Positions 35,300-43,642 of a stretch of DNA of 64,000 nucleotides are shown here, piece by piece (the stretch's first letter is position 1; the number at the start of each line of letters is the position of its first letter). Source of the stretch: Acidimicrobiia bacterium (GTDB taxonomy: Bacteria; Actinomycetota; Acidimicrobiia; Acidimicrobiales; AC-14); assembly GCA_023264995.1 (NCBI GenBank), contig JAHFUR010000023.1:1-64000 (forward strand), written 5' to 3'. The notes beneath the pieces are model-generated. The model ran no database searches. It was not told the origin of the DNA and saw only the letters and a program-made list of their open reading frames with translations. The position numbers were made by a program, and so were the translations under genes.

Positions 35300-37282
35300 T
35301 CAGCGGACGAGAAGGGTGGTGTAGATCGTGACGGGGATCGAGTCCTCGGGGTTCGGCACCAGGTTGACCGTGGCCCCGCCGGTCACCTTGAGCGACGTGC
35401 TCACGAACTGGGCGCTCAGGTCGATCGGCAACGAGCCGCCACCCGCGAGGTTGAAGGCGTCGGCATTGGGCAGGAAGAACACCCCGGTGAGCCTGGTCGA
35501 CGCCCCGCCGGCCATGCTGTTGGTGTTGCCCCCGGCCTCCATCCAGAGCCCGAGATCCTCGAACGGGTTGGAGTTGGCCAGCTCAGCGGCACTGGGCAGC
35601 CGGCCCGTGATCTCATTGGGTGCCGACAGGTCCACTGTCGACCCGCTGGAGATGCTGATCGTGCCGTTGTAGGTGCTGCAGCCCGAGGTGCAGGGGAACA
35701 CCCCGTCCGAGGTGGGCACCTTGTCGTACCCGCTGGCGATGAACATGGTGGTCTGGCACAGGCGCACGGTGGCGCCCGAGGCCACCTTGACCGAACCCGT
35801 GCCGACGACGAGCCGGTTGCTGTGGCCGGCGCCGGTGCGTCCGGCGCAGTCCGAGGCTCCGCCGGCGTCGACGATGAAGCTGCTGGTGGAGCCGGAGAGG
35901 TCGAGGCCGACCTTGCTGCCGGTGCCCTTCCCGCCGATGTACACCTTGCGGGGATCGGAGATGGTGAAGCTGGCGTTCACCGCCAGTTGGCCGGTGACCA
36001 CGATGTAGGCGTTGTTGGCCGTGAGGGTGAGGTCCGACGTCACGTTGACGTCGCAGTTGAACCAGATGTTCTGGGCCGACGTTCGGCCCGGTACCAGGAA
36101 GAACGCCGAGAGCGTGGCGCAGTCGGTGCTCTGGAGCACCAGCCAGGTGACCCCGTTCCCCGTGCAGGCGTTGAGCAGGATGACCGTGCAGCCCGGCGGC
36201 TTCCCGCTGTTGCCGGTGAGCACGCTCTTGGCGTCCGCGTCGAGCGCGGCGATGTTGGCCCGGTACCGGAGGTCGGTGTACTTCCGCCCGGTGCGGGGCG
36301 ACCCGACGGCCTGGGTGTCACCGTAGGTCGACGGGTAGGCGGTGGAGACGATGTTCGTCGGCTTGTTGAAGTTCACCGCGTAGATGCCGACCCGCGAGGG
36401 ACGGGTGCCCGTCCCGGTCCGGCACCCCGACGTCGTCGAGTTGGCGCTGCACGCCAGCACCGACGGGCCGCTGGAGGTGGCCTGGGCGTTGAGGATGGGC
36501 GAGGGGCAGGTCCCACTGTCGCCGGCGCTGTCGATCTGGATGGTCCCCGGGTAGGCGTTGTAGGGCTGGGCGACGACCCGGGTCGTGGCCCCGCCGGTCT
36601 GGAGCACGTTGCAGGCGTGCATCTCGAGCAGCTGGAGGGCGGCGACGAAGTCGAGCGTCTCGGTGGCGTTGAGCCGGCCCACCGAGCGGATGGTGACCAG
36701 GTTGGAGGTCGAGCCGGCGGCCTTCCCGAACGTGGTGCCCTGACGCTCGGTGATGATCACCGAGAGGTTGTCGCAGGAGCCCATCTGGGTGGCGCCCGTG
36801 TCCCCCATGGTCGCGTCGCTGGGGAACCGCGAGTCGGGGAGCACGTACCCGGCCTGGATCTCGATGGTGAACCGGCCCGACAGGGCGGTGGCCTGCAGCT
36901 TGGCCCAGGTCGCCGGGTTGTTGGGCCCGCAGGCCACGGCATCGGGCGCCGACGCCACTGCCGTGCAGGGCGTCGAGCCGTAGGTGGTGGGGGGTGTGGC
37001 CACGTTCGACCAGGTCTCGGTGCCGGCGTCGAAGGCGCTGAACGCCTTCCCGTTGGCGAGGAGGAAGTCCCGGGCCTTGCAAACGCCCGACCAGGGCCCG
37101 AACGCCAGGCGGCCGACGCCGGCCCGGGCGGCCACGTCGGCGGTGCCCTTGTCGATGCGCCGGTCGACCCGGAGCTGGCCGAGGTCGACGACCAGCCCGG
37201 CGGTGATCAACGCGGCCAGCACGAGGAGCGCAGTGATGAGCAGCGCCGAACCTTGCTGGCCTCGCGCCGTACGGGATCTCAT
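35300..37282 (-). CDS. TadG-like surface/pilus protein
   Basis: 660 residues. The N-terminus QQGSALLITALLVLAALITAG is a membrane helix followed by VDLGQLRVDRRIDKGTADVA, the TadG-like (DUF2134) pattern. The long remainder is extracytoplasmic, rich in Ser/Thr/Gly and cysteine, with beta-helix-like repeats near the end (VGTGSVKVASGATVRL, STVDLSAPNEITG). It is coupled to the upstream tadE gene by a 4-bp overlap. The large C-terminal region is not one I recognise; it could be a minor pilin-associated or adhesive domain. Confidence 0.72.
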   Translation of the reverse strand: MRSRTARGQQGSALLITALLVLAALITAGLVVDLGQLRVDRRIDKGTADVAARAGVGRLAFGPWSGVCKARDFLLANGKAFSAFDAGTETWSNVATPPTTYGSTPCTAVASAPDAVACGPNNPATWAKLQATALSGRFTIEIQAGYVLPDSRFPSDATMGDTGATQMGSCDNLSVIITERQGTTFGKAAGSTSNLVTIRSVGRLNATETLDFVAALQLLEMHACNVLQTGGATTRVVAQPYNAYPGTIQIDSAGDSGTCPSPILNAQATSSGPSVLACSANSTTSGCRTGTGTRPSRVGIYAVNFNKPTNIVSTAYPSTYGDTQAVGSPRTGRKYTDLRYRANIAALDADAKSVLTGNSGKPPGCTVILLNACTGNGVTWLVLQSTDCATLSAFFLVPGRTSAQNIWFNCDVNVTSDLTLTANNAYIVVTGQLAVNASFTISDPRKVYIGGKGTGSKVGLDLSGSTSSFIVDAGGASDCAGRTGAGHSNRLVVGTGSVKVASGATVRLCQTTMFIASGYDKVPTSDGVFPCTSGCSTYNGTISISSGSTVDLSAPNEITGRLPSAAELANSNPFEDLGLWMEAGGNTNSMAGGASTRLTGVFFLPNADAFNLAGGGSLPIDLSAQFVSTSLKVTGGATVNLVPNPEDSIPVTIYTTLLVR

Positions 37283-37788
37283 CCGGTATCCCTCTCGAAG
37301 CGGGCGACGAGACGCCCGGTGAGCACGATGTCACGCTTGGAGAAGAAGAACTCCAAGGAGACCGACTTGGTCACGGAGACCTTCACCAGGTGCACGGTGG
37401 GCTCGTTCGACGCCCCTGTCGGGTCGCTAAGGTTGCAATCCGTCGCCCCGGTGGGGAGCACCCACTTCACGCACACGTCGCCCGCCACGATGGCGCCGTT
37501 CGACGCGTCGACGACCCGGGTCTTGACCGCGGTCTCCCACGTGCTCACCGCGCTGCCCCCGGTGCCCATGGGCAGGCTGGCGCCGTACCGGGCACCCTCC
37601 CGGGCGGCCTCGACGATCGAGATCTTCTTCGAATAGGCCAGGCCCCCGGTGAAGAGCCCGAGCACCAGTGACATCAGCAGGGGCAGGACCAGGAAGAACT
37701 CGAAGATGACGGCACCCGCCTCGGACCGCGCCGGGCCCCGGCGCCGGCGGCGAGGCGCGATCGGGGGCATCTTGGTGCCATCGACCAC
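37279..37788 (-). CDS. TadE-like pilus protein
   Basis: 169 residues from GTG 37788, or 163 from ATG 37770. EAGAVIFEFFLVLPLLMSLV is the TadE N-terminal motif, with the conserved E in a pseudopilin-like hydrophobic helix, followed by SIVEAAREGARYGA. TadE-type minor pseudopilins are processed by a prepilin peptidase; no such peptidase gene is in the window. The stop overlaps the TadG-like gene's start. It lies about 90 bp downstream of rpmE on the same strand. Confidence 0.8.
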   Translation of the reverse strand: MVDGTKMPPIAPRRRRRGPARSEAGAVIFEFFLVLPLLMSLVLGLFTGGLAYSKKISIVEAAREGARYGASLPMGTGGSAVSTWETAVKTRVVDASNGAIVAGDVCVKWVLPTGATDCNLSDPTGASNEPTVHLVKVSVTKSVSLEFFFSKRDIVLTGRLVARFERDTG

Positions 37789-37875
37789 AAACAGCGGCTA
37801 CTTGAACACCGCCGGTGCCCTTGGCCCGCCGGTACGCCGGCCGGGTGGGCGACTGTGGAGCGGAGGCCCCGACCG

Positions 37876-38097
37876 TCAGGCCTGCTTGGCCTGGCCCTTC
37901 CGGGCGCCGTAGCGGCGCTCGAAGCGCTCCACCCGGCCACCGGTGTCGACCAGCTTCTGCTTCCCGGTGAAGAAGGGATGGCACTCGTTGCAGAGCTCGA
38001 CCCGCAGCTCGGGCTTGACCGACCGCGTCGTGAACGTGTTGCCGCACGAGCAGCGCACGCTGGCGGCCACGTAGTCGGGATGAGTTGCAGTCTTCAT
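37876..38097 (-). CDS. rpmE: 50S ribosomal protein L31
   Basis: 73 residues, the zinc-binding (C+) form: CSCGNTF and [15 protein letters not shown] hold the four metal ligands (C-x-C and C-x-x-C), followed by [16 protein letters not shown] strong ribosome site (GAGGAGATCC) precedes the ATG. In many actinobacteria rpmE directly follows rho and precedes prfA. Here rho is about 5.5 kb away and the surface genes intervene; prfA is not in the window. Confidence 0.97.
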   Translation of the reverse strand: MKTATHPDYVAASVRCSCGNTFTTRSVKPELRVELCNECHPFFTGKQKLVDTGGRVERFERRYGARKGQAKQA

Positions 38098-38179
38098 CTG
38101 GATCTCCTCGTCAGGCCTGTCAGGTTACCGTGTCCGAGCCCCCTACCGGCCCGTCCACCCGACGATCGACAGGGAGTGC

Positions 38180-38209
38180 TTCACGGTGGGACCGCCACCG
38201 TTGTACGAT
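38180..38209 (+). promoter_or_regulatory. Possible promoter for the secreted protein gene
   Basis: TTCACG (38180-38185), an 18-bp spacer, and TACGAT (38204-38209, fitting TAnnnT) lie about 130 bp before the ATG at 38338. The match to a housekeeping promoter is moderate. The leader between them holds no gene I can support. Confidence 0.3.
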
Positions 38210-38337
38210 ACGGCGGCTCAGCGCGGGATCCGTTCAGGGGAGGCGTGGCGTCCCCTCTTGACGTAGGCTCGCGGACAACAACAGCGAGGCGGGTCACAAC
38301 CTTGGGCGCTGACATGCGATCGACACGAGAGGGCGGT

Positions 38338-39102
38338 ATGAGATCATTCCGCAAGTCACTTCCGGCGTTCGCCGGCTTGCTCTTCACTGGCGCACTGGTG
38401 GTGGGGGTCACCCCGGCCTTTGCCGCTGCCCCCTACCCCGACGGTGGGCAGGCCACGGCCCTGGTGAGCGGAGCTCCCCTCGTGCAGGCCACGTGCACCA
38501 CCACACCGGTGTCGTCCTCGGGCGTGTCCACGCTCGGCACGGTGACGGTGACCGGGCCGGCGGGCGCGCAATGCGCCAGCTCCGCATCGGCCGCGAACGG
38601 TGAGTACGCCATCACGGGTGCCACGGCGCCGGCGCCGACGGGCCTGCGCTTCTCGGCCCAGTGCATCAACATCAACGGCGCCACCAACGGCCTGGTCGAC
38701 GTGCCCGCCGGCACCACCGTGTCCGGCCTCGGCGTGGTCAGCTCCGTGACGACGGTGAGCACCAACGTCACCGTCACCTACCCCGGCGGCACGACGGCGG
38801 TCCTGAACTCGGTCAGCACCACGGCCACGTCGGTCACCCGCATCGCCATCCAGGTCACCGGCGGGGCCGCCTCGGGCACCGTCGTCGGGCGGGCCGTCTG
38901 CGGCTCGCCGGCGCCCTACCCCCTGGCCGTGAGCGCTCCCGGCGCATCCGCTGATGTCGCCCTCACCGCGGTCTCGGCCGACAGTGGGTCCTCGAGCAGC
39001 CGGATGCTGTTCGTGGGTGGCGCCATCGCCCTCCTGATCGTGGCCCAGGTGGCCGTCGGCCGCAGCATGTGGCGCCGCCGGCAGGACCCCGCCGGCAGCT
39101 AG
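38338..39102 (+). CDS. Secreted, membrane-anchored protein of unknown function
   Basis: 254 residues from ATG 38338, preceded by GAGGGCGGT; an ATG 24 bp upstream is an alternative. A signal peptide (MRSFRKSLPAFAGLLFTGAL, cleavage likely after AFA) is followed by a Thr/Val/Ser-rich beta domain with four or five cysteines. Near the C-terminus SSSRMLFVGGAIALLIVAQV is a membrane helix with a basic stop-transfer tail (RRRQD). I do not recognise the ectodomain. It resembles in layout the small secreted protein at 59274. A strong hairpin follows the stop. Confidence 0.65.
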   Translation: MRSFRKSLPAFAGLLFTGALVVGVTPAFAAAPYPDGGQATALVSGAPLVQATCTTTPVSSSGVSTLGTVTVTGPAGAQCASSASAANGEYAITGATAPAPTGLRFSAQCININGATNGLVDVPAGTTVSGLGVVSSVTTVSTNVTVTYPGGTTAVLNSVSTTATSVTRIAIQVTGGAASGTVVGRAVCGSPAPYPLAVSAPGASADVALTAVSADSGSSSSRMLFVGGAIALLIVAQVAVGRSMWRRRQDPAGS

Positions 39103-39129
39103 CCGTACCGCTGGACTTCTCCTCGAACC

Positions 39130-39158
39130 GGCCCGGGCCCCGTCATGGGGCTCGGGCC
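39130..39158 (+). terminator. Hairpin after the secreted protein gene
   Basis: 12-bp GC stem (GGCCCGGGCCCC with GGGGCTCGGGCC, one G-T pair) around the loop GTCAT, 28 bp after the stop at 39102. No U-run follows, as is common in high-GC actinobacteria. It also covers the first possible ATG (39145) of the CAP gene, arguing for a later start there. Confidence 0.6.
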
Positions 39159-39225
39159 GCTTCGCGTCCGCCCATCCGGCGGGGAACGGGGGCCGACGAT
39201 GCCCCGTAGGGCCACGGGCCCGACC

Positions 39226-40071
39226 ATGGCGGCCCGTAGGGCCCTCCTCGTGGCCCTCCCCGTCGTGCTGGGCGCGGCCGCCCTCCTGCGGGCCGGTGAC
39301 GGGCCGTCGGCCCGCCCGGCCCGGATCGAGGCCGCCGGGGCCGAGCGGCCGACGGCGGCCGACGGCGCCGCCCCGCCCACCACCGCACCCGGCCCGGCCC
39401 TCGCCGGGCCCGAGGTGGGCCAACCGACGGTCCCCACCGCCGGCGGCGGGGAGCCGGCGGCCTCGACGGTCGCCCCGGCGCCCGCCGCTTCCTCGCCGCC
39501 CGTGTCGGCCGCGCCGCCGATGTCGACCGCGCCAGCCCCGCGGCCGGCGCTGGTCGCCGCCCCGACGAGCACCTCCCCTCCGTCGAACCGGCCACCGGAG
39601 ACCACCAGCACCCCTCCGACGGCCCCCACAAACACGTCGACCACGTCGACCACGACAACCACGACGGCGCCACCCCCGCCCGCCGCCGGCGTGGCCCGGT
39701 CGCCTTCGACGGAGGCCGACGTCGTGCCCCTGACCAACAGGGACCGGGCCGCCGAGGGGTTGGGCCCCCTGGCTCGGAACGGCTGCCTCGATGCGGTGGC
39801 CGCCGGCTACGCCGAGCAGATGGCCCGGTCCGGCGTCCTGGACCACAACCCGGGCGCCGGCCCTGCCGTCAGCGGGTGCCGGCCCAACGCCACCTGGGGC
39901 GACAATGTGGGGACGTCGAAGCCGTGCGACACCGCCCTCGTCGAGGAGAAGTGGATGGCGTCACCCACCCACCGCCGGAACATCCTGACCGGGGCGTTCC
40001 AGGTCATCGGCGTCGGCGCCTGGACGGACCAGGCCGGGAGCTGCTGGATCCAAGTCCTCTTCAGCACCTGA
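39226..40071 (+). CDS. Secreted CAP-domain (SCP-like) protein
   Basis: 281 residues from ATG 39226 (MAARRALLVALPVVLGAAAL, a signal/anchor segment); ATG 39199 would add nine residues. A Pro/Ala/Thr-rich linker of about 130 residues precedes the CAP domain: VPLTNRDRAAEGLGPL, AEQMARSGVLDHNPG, WGDNVG and SPTHRRNILTGAFQVIGVGAW. The family is extracellular and of varied or unknown activity; the core His and Glu positions appear present. Its last ~110 bp overlap the 3' end of the convergent XRE gene. Confidence 0.83.
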   Translation: MAARRALLVALPVVLGAAALLRAGDGPSARPARIEAAGAERPTAADGAAPPTTAPGPALAGPEVGQPTVPTAGGGEPAASTVAPAPAASSPPVSAAPPMSTAPAPRPALVAAPTSTSPPSNRPPETTSTPPTAPTNTSTTSTTTTTTAPPPPAAGVARSPSTEADVVPLTNRDRAAEGLGPLARNGCLDAVAAGYAEQMARSGVLDHNPGAGPAVSGCRPNATWGDNVGTSKPCDTALVEEKWMASPTHRRNILTGAFQVIGVGAWTDQAGSCWIQVLFST

Positions 40072-40884
40072 CAGGCACTCGCCGATGGCGGCGAAGGCGT
40101 CGTCGATCTCCGTGCCCCTGACGTCGGCGTACCCACCGGGTGCGTCCCAGACCGTCTCGTCGAACCAGGCGCGCGCCGCGGCGACGAAGTCGGGGTCGTC
40201 GACCACGATGCCGGCCCGCAACCGGGGGTGGCCCCGCCGGTCGGGGAGGGCCAGGAGCACCTCGTTGTCACCGACGAGGACGTCGAGCACGAGGGGGTTG
40301 GCGAACGCCACCCGGGTGCGGACGTTGCCGGCCTGCGCCGGCGCCCGGCCGCCGGCGACGCGGTCGACGGTGGACCGGACCACCTCCAGCGACTGCCGGT
40401 CGGCGACGCAGACCCGGTACAAGATGGCGTCGGGGCTGGCCGCCATGGTCGCGCCGAGCGCGTCGAGGTACGACGCCTCTGGCGCCGGACCGTCCCCGGC
40501 CCCCACCACCACCTGGGCCGACCGGACGGTGCCGTGGCCCGGGTTGCGCTCGACCAGGTCGCGTGCCGCGGCATCGACCTCCTCGGGCCCGATGCTCACC
40601 GCGTAGGGCGGCCGGCGGTTGGCCCGCCCCAGCGGGGTGGCGACGGCCGGGCCGCCCCGGGCCTCCCGGCGCAGGGCCACCAGTCGGGTCGAGCTGACCC
40701 CGAGCGCCCGGGCCAGCGCCCGCAGCACCCCGTCGGCCGGTAACGGCCCGCCGCGCTGCCACGCCCCGCTCTCGATCCGGGACAGATAACTGGGTGAGAT
40801 GCCCGCCCGGCGGGCCAGGGCCGCCTGGCTCAGGCCGGCCGCCCGCCGTGCCTCCACGATCACCCCCGCCAGGTCCGCGCTCAC
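39961..40884 (-). CDS. XRE-family transcriptional regulator
   Basis: 307 residues from GTG 40884 (MSADLAGVIVEARRAAGLSQ); a TTG at 40920 would add 12. The helix-turn-helix AARRAGISPSYLSRIESGAW-like segment (ALARRAGISPSYLSRIESG, about residues 23-41) is clear. The C-terminal ~200 residues form a domain I do not recognise, with no catalytic motif seen. It is divergent from the membrane-protein/receiver pair and may regulate them, which is inference. Its 3' end overlaps the CAP gene, so the final ~35 residues are uncertain. Confidence 0.78.
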   Translation of the reverse strand: MSADLAGVIVEARRAAGLSQAALARRAGISPSYLSRIESGAWQRGGPLPADGVLRALARALGVSSTRLVALRREARGGPAVATPLGRANRRPPYAVSIGPEEVDAAARDLVERNPGHGTVRSAQVVVGAGDGPAPEASYLDALGATMAASPDAILYRVCVADRQSLEVVRSTVDRVAGGRAPAQAGNVRTRVAFANPLVLDVLVGDNEVLLALPDRRGHPRLRAGIVVDDPDFVAAARAWFDETVWDAPGGYADVRGTEIDDAFAAIGECLSGAEEDLDPAAPGLVRPGADADDLERPGQDVPAVGG

Positions 40885-40955
40885 AGGCCGATCGTCGTCG
40901 CCCGTGACCGCGCAGTTCAACCCAGGCGATCCGCGCGGTTGCTAGAAAGTCGGGT

Positions 40956-42695
40956 ATGGCGAGGGGCGGCGGGCGGGTCGAGAGCTTCTACGCGCGCGGC
41001 ATGCTCGAGATCCGCAGCACTCTGCACCTGGCCCTCCGCTTGACGGTCCGCACCAACCAGATCGTCGAGCACACGGGCGCGGCCGTGCCGGGTGCCGGCC
41101 TTTGGCGGGCCGTGCTGCCGCTGTTCATGGTCCTCGACGTGGCGCTCTGGGCGGTGCTGCGCGGCAACGACCGCTTCGGCCTGGCCCGGCGGCTGCCGCT
41201 CGACGCCCTCGACGCCGCGTTCTGGACCATGTCGCCGAGGCCCACGAGCGGCCATGCCGAGCTGGCCCTCCTCATCGTCATCCCCCTGGCGGTGGAGGCC
41301 GGCGTCCGCATGGGCTGGCGGTCACTCGTCGTCCCCGCGGTGGTCCTGGTCGCGACGACGGCCGGGGCCGCCCTGGTCGGCAAGCCGGTGCAGCTCCTGG
41401 GGGTGGCATGGATCGTGCTGGCCGCCGCCGTCGGCATGGCCTTCTACCGGTACTGCGCCCACCTGGTCGGGCGCGCCGAGGTCGAGCGCCAGCGGTTCCT
41501 GGCCGCGGCCCGGTGGCGGGCCTACCTGGCCGGCCAGAACCGGGTGGCCATGGGCGCCAGCTCGGCGGTCGACGTCATCGAAGGCCTGGTGCCCGTGCTG
41601 GGCCGGCCCCCGGCGGGCTCGGCCCTCTGGGTGCTCGCCGACGGGTGGAAGAGCCAGCTCAGCGCCTCGACGGCCGGGGAGGTGAAGTACCTGCAGGTCG
41701 CCCTGCGGGAGTGGGAGCGGCTGCACAACGCCCATCCCGACCTCTCCGGCCTGGTCGAGCTCCGGGTCGGCGAGGGCCAGGGCACCACCCTGCTGAGCGC
41801 CCCACAGGTGCGTCAGCTCCGCCAGCTCCTCGACCGGCTCCCGTTGCGCGGCGCCGTCCCCGTCGAGCTCCTCGACGCCGGCGCCACCCACCTGCCCGGC
41901 CAGGAGCTGCGCATGAAAGTGGGTGGACGAGCGGTTGTGGTGGCCGCCGACCGGCGGGCATCACCCGCCCCCCTCGACCCGGCGGCGGTGGCATACCTCT
42001 ACGTCGCCGCCCTGACCGCGTCGCTCCTGCTGCCCGTCGGGGGGAGCCTGCCGCCCGGCCCGGTGGTGCTCGGCGTCTCGCTCTGCGTCGGCGCCGGCCT
42101 CCTCTCGCACCGCCGCACCGTCGGCCAGGGCGCCCGGGCCCGCCTAGGTGTCTTCGTGGGCGCCATCGCGGTCGCCAGCATCCTGGCGTCGCTGGGCGCC
42201 TTCGCCCGCCAGCCCGTCAACGCCGACGGCGTCGCCGTCGTGAGCATCGGGCCCGGCATGGTGCTCCTCTCCTTCCTCGGCGGGTTCTACTGGAGGTCCC
42301 TGGGGCGCTGGCGGTGGCTGGTACCGGCGGCGGCGGCCGGGAACGTGGTCCTTGGGCTGCTGGTCTGCCAGGCACCCACCGGCCTCACCCTGCGGACCGT
42401 TCTCGGCACCGTGCTGTACAACCTGTTCCCGTTCTTCCCGTGCCTGCACCTGGCCCGCGCCCTCGAAAGGGCGGCTGCCACCCACGCGGCGGCGGTGCAC
42501 GCCGTCGACAAAGAAGCCGAGCGGGCCGCCTACCTGGAGGGGACCGAGTCGGTCATCGGCCTGGTGCGCCGGGCCGGCCAGGACGCCCGGGCCCAGCTCG
42601 TCGCGCTCGATGGTCGGCTCGACGTCCCCCTGGCCCGCTTGGCGACGGACCGCCTGGAGGAGGTGGAACGACGCCTACGAGCGATCGAGACCTGA
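40956..42695 (+). CDS. Multi-pass membrane protein, sensor-like, no kinase domain seen
   Basis: 579 residues. Hydrophobic segments cluster near 48-65, 100-150 and, after a cytoplasmic ~180-residue region, at about 345-500 (AYLYVAALTASLLLPVGG, ARLGVFVGAIAVASILASLG, GMVLLSFLGGFYW). The C-terminal ~80 residues are helical and cytoplasmic (HAVDKEAERAAYLEGTESVI) and look like a dimerisation segment, but there is no phospho-acceptor His and no HATPase domain. The stop codon overlaps the start of the receiver-domain gene (CTGA), so they probably work together. Function unknown. Confidence 0.7.
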   Translation: MARGGGRVESFYARGMLEIRSTLHLALRLTVRTNQIVEHTGAAVPGAGLWRAVLPLFMVLDVALWAVLRGNDRFGLARRLPLDALDAAFWTMSPRPTSGHAELALLIVIPLAVEAGVRMGWRSLVVPAVVLVATTAGAALVGKPVQLLGVAWIVLAAAVGMAFYRYCAHLVGRAEVERQRFLAAARWRAYLAGQNRVAMGASSAVDVIEGLVPVLGRPPAGSALWVLADGWKSQLSASTAGEVKYLQVALREWERLHNAHPDLSGLVELRVGEGQGTTLLSAPQVRQLRQLLDRLPLRGAVPVELLDAGATHLPGQELRMKVGGRAVVVAADRRASPAPLDPAAVAYLYVAALTASLLLPVGGSLPPGPVVLGVSLCVGAGLLSHRRTVGQGARARLGVFVGAIAVASILASLGAFARQPVNADGVAVVSIGPGMVLLSFLGGFYWRSLGRWRWLVPAAAAGNVVLGLLVCQAPTGLTLRTVLGTVLYNLFPFFPCLHLARALERAAATHAAAVHAVDKEAERAAYLEGTESVIGLVRRAGQDARAQLVALDGRLDVPLARLATDRLEEVERRLRAIET

Positions 42696-43396
42696 CCCGC
42701 GTCGTTATCGTCGACGACAACGAGCTGACCCTTCCCGGGTTCGTGCAGGCGCTGGCCGGAAGCCCGGCCGTGGAGGTCGTGGCCGCCTTCGGCCACGACG
42801 ACGCCCTGGCGTGGGGCGGGTGGGTGGGCGTCGACGTCGTCATCGTCGACGCGGCCGACGAGGCGCGTGCCGGCGACCAGTTCCCGGGCGTGGCCGTGGT
42901 CCGCCGGATCCGTCACGCCCACCCCGGGCCGCGCCCGCTCGTCGTCGTGGTCACCGGCCACTACCTCCACGACGGGCTGCGCCACCGGATGGCCGCCGCC
43001 GGCGCCGATTTCTACTTCCTCCGGTCCGACCTGCGGGCCAGCGAAGTCCTCATCGACGTGGTTCTCCACCCGGAGCGGCACCGCCGTGGCGTCCCGGAGG
43101 TCGCCGGTGCAGACGCCCGGAGGGCGCTCGGCGTGGGCACCCGGTCCGACGTCGAGGCCTTCGTCGGATGGGTCGACGGGCACTCGCTCGGACCGGTCCT
43201 GGCCGGAGGCGCCGGCGCTCGCCACGACCCCCGCTCCCGCCGGTGGGCGCGGCTCCGCCGCGACGCCGCCGGCGCCGGCGGGATCGATGCCCGGAACGCA
43301 ACGACCGGTGAGGCGCCGCTCGGGCAGTCCTCACCGTCGATCCGCCAGCTGGCCCGGCTCTGGGAGTGGGCCGCCCGTATCCGGCCCCACGACTGA
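42692..43396 (+). CDS. Receiver-domain protein, apparent CTG start
   Basis: 234 residues if begun at CTG 42692. RVVIVDDNELTLPGFVQAL opens a CheY-like receiver domain: acidic pair DD (8-9), phospho-acceptor D53 in VDVVIVDAADE, Thr in LVVVVTGHYLHDG, but FYFLRSD where a Lys is expected. The frame has no ATG, GTG or TTG between 42500 and the first receiver strand; CTG overlaps the upstream TGA as CTGA, imitating the usual ATGA coupling. The C-terminal ~110 residues carry a helical region (TRSDVEAFVGWVDGHSLGPV, WARLRRDAAGAGGID) that may bind DNA but is not a standard output domain. Confidence 0.65.
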   Translation: MTRVVIVDDNELTLPGFVQALAGSPAVEVVAAFGHDDALAWGGWVGVDVVIVDAADEARAGDQFPGVAVVRRIRHAHPGPRPLVVVVTGHYLHDGLRHRMAAAGADFYFLRSDLRASEVLIDVVLHPERHRRGVPEVAGADARRALGVGTRSDVEAFVGWVDGHSLGPVLAGGAGARHDPRSRRWARLRRDAAGAGGIDARNATTGEAPLGQSSPSIRQLARLWEWAARIRPHD

Positions 43397-43563
43397 TGCT
43401 TGCGCGAGCCATGCCTAGAGGCACGGGCCGCGGACCGGCTGTGATGGCGCTCCAGGCTTGGCGGGCGCATCAGGAGGGGGCGTTCGTGGCGGCAACGACG
43501 GGGATCGGGGGCCAGGTGCTGGGCCCCGATGGTCGCCCACGCAGCAGTCGCCTGGGCTCCGCC

Positions 43564-43618
43564 CCGGACGGAACAAGGGCCCGGCACCTCGACGATGCCG
43601 GGCCCTTGTTCCGTCCGG
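43564..43618. terminator. Perfect 23-bp inverted repeat, probable bidirectional terminator
   Basis: Arms 43564-43586 and 43596-43618 are exactly complementary, with a 9-nt loop (CCTCGACGA). It lies between the receiver gene (ends 43396) and the convergent rho gene (ends 43643), 25 bp past the rho stop. The core includes GGAACAAGGGCCCGGCA. No U-run is adjacent. The other ~165 bp of the gap hold no gene I can support. Confidence 0.75.
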
Positions 43619-43642
43619 CCCGGCACGTTCGGGGACCCAGAG

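Noticed and set aside
35822-37636. 604-codon plus-strand open frame
   Set aside because: Antisense to the TadG-like and TadE genes; Gly/Arg/Val-rich without any domain.
41102-42691. Long upstream extension of the receiver-domain frame
   Set aside because: It is out of frame within the membrane protein gene and Arg/Pro/Gly-rich; only the part from 42692 is protein-like.
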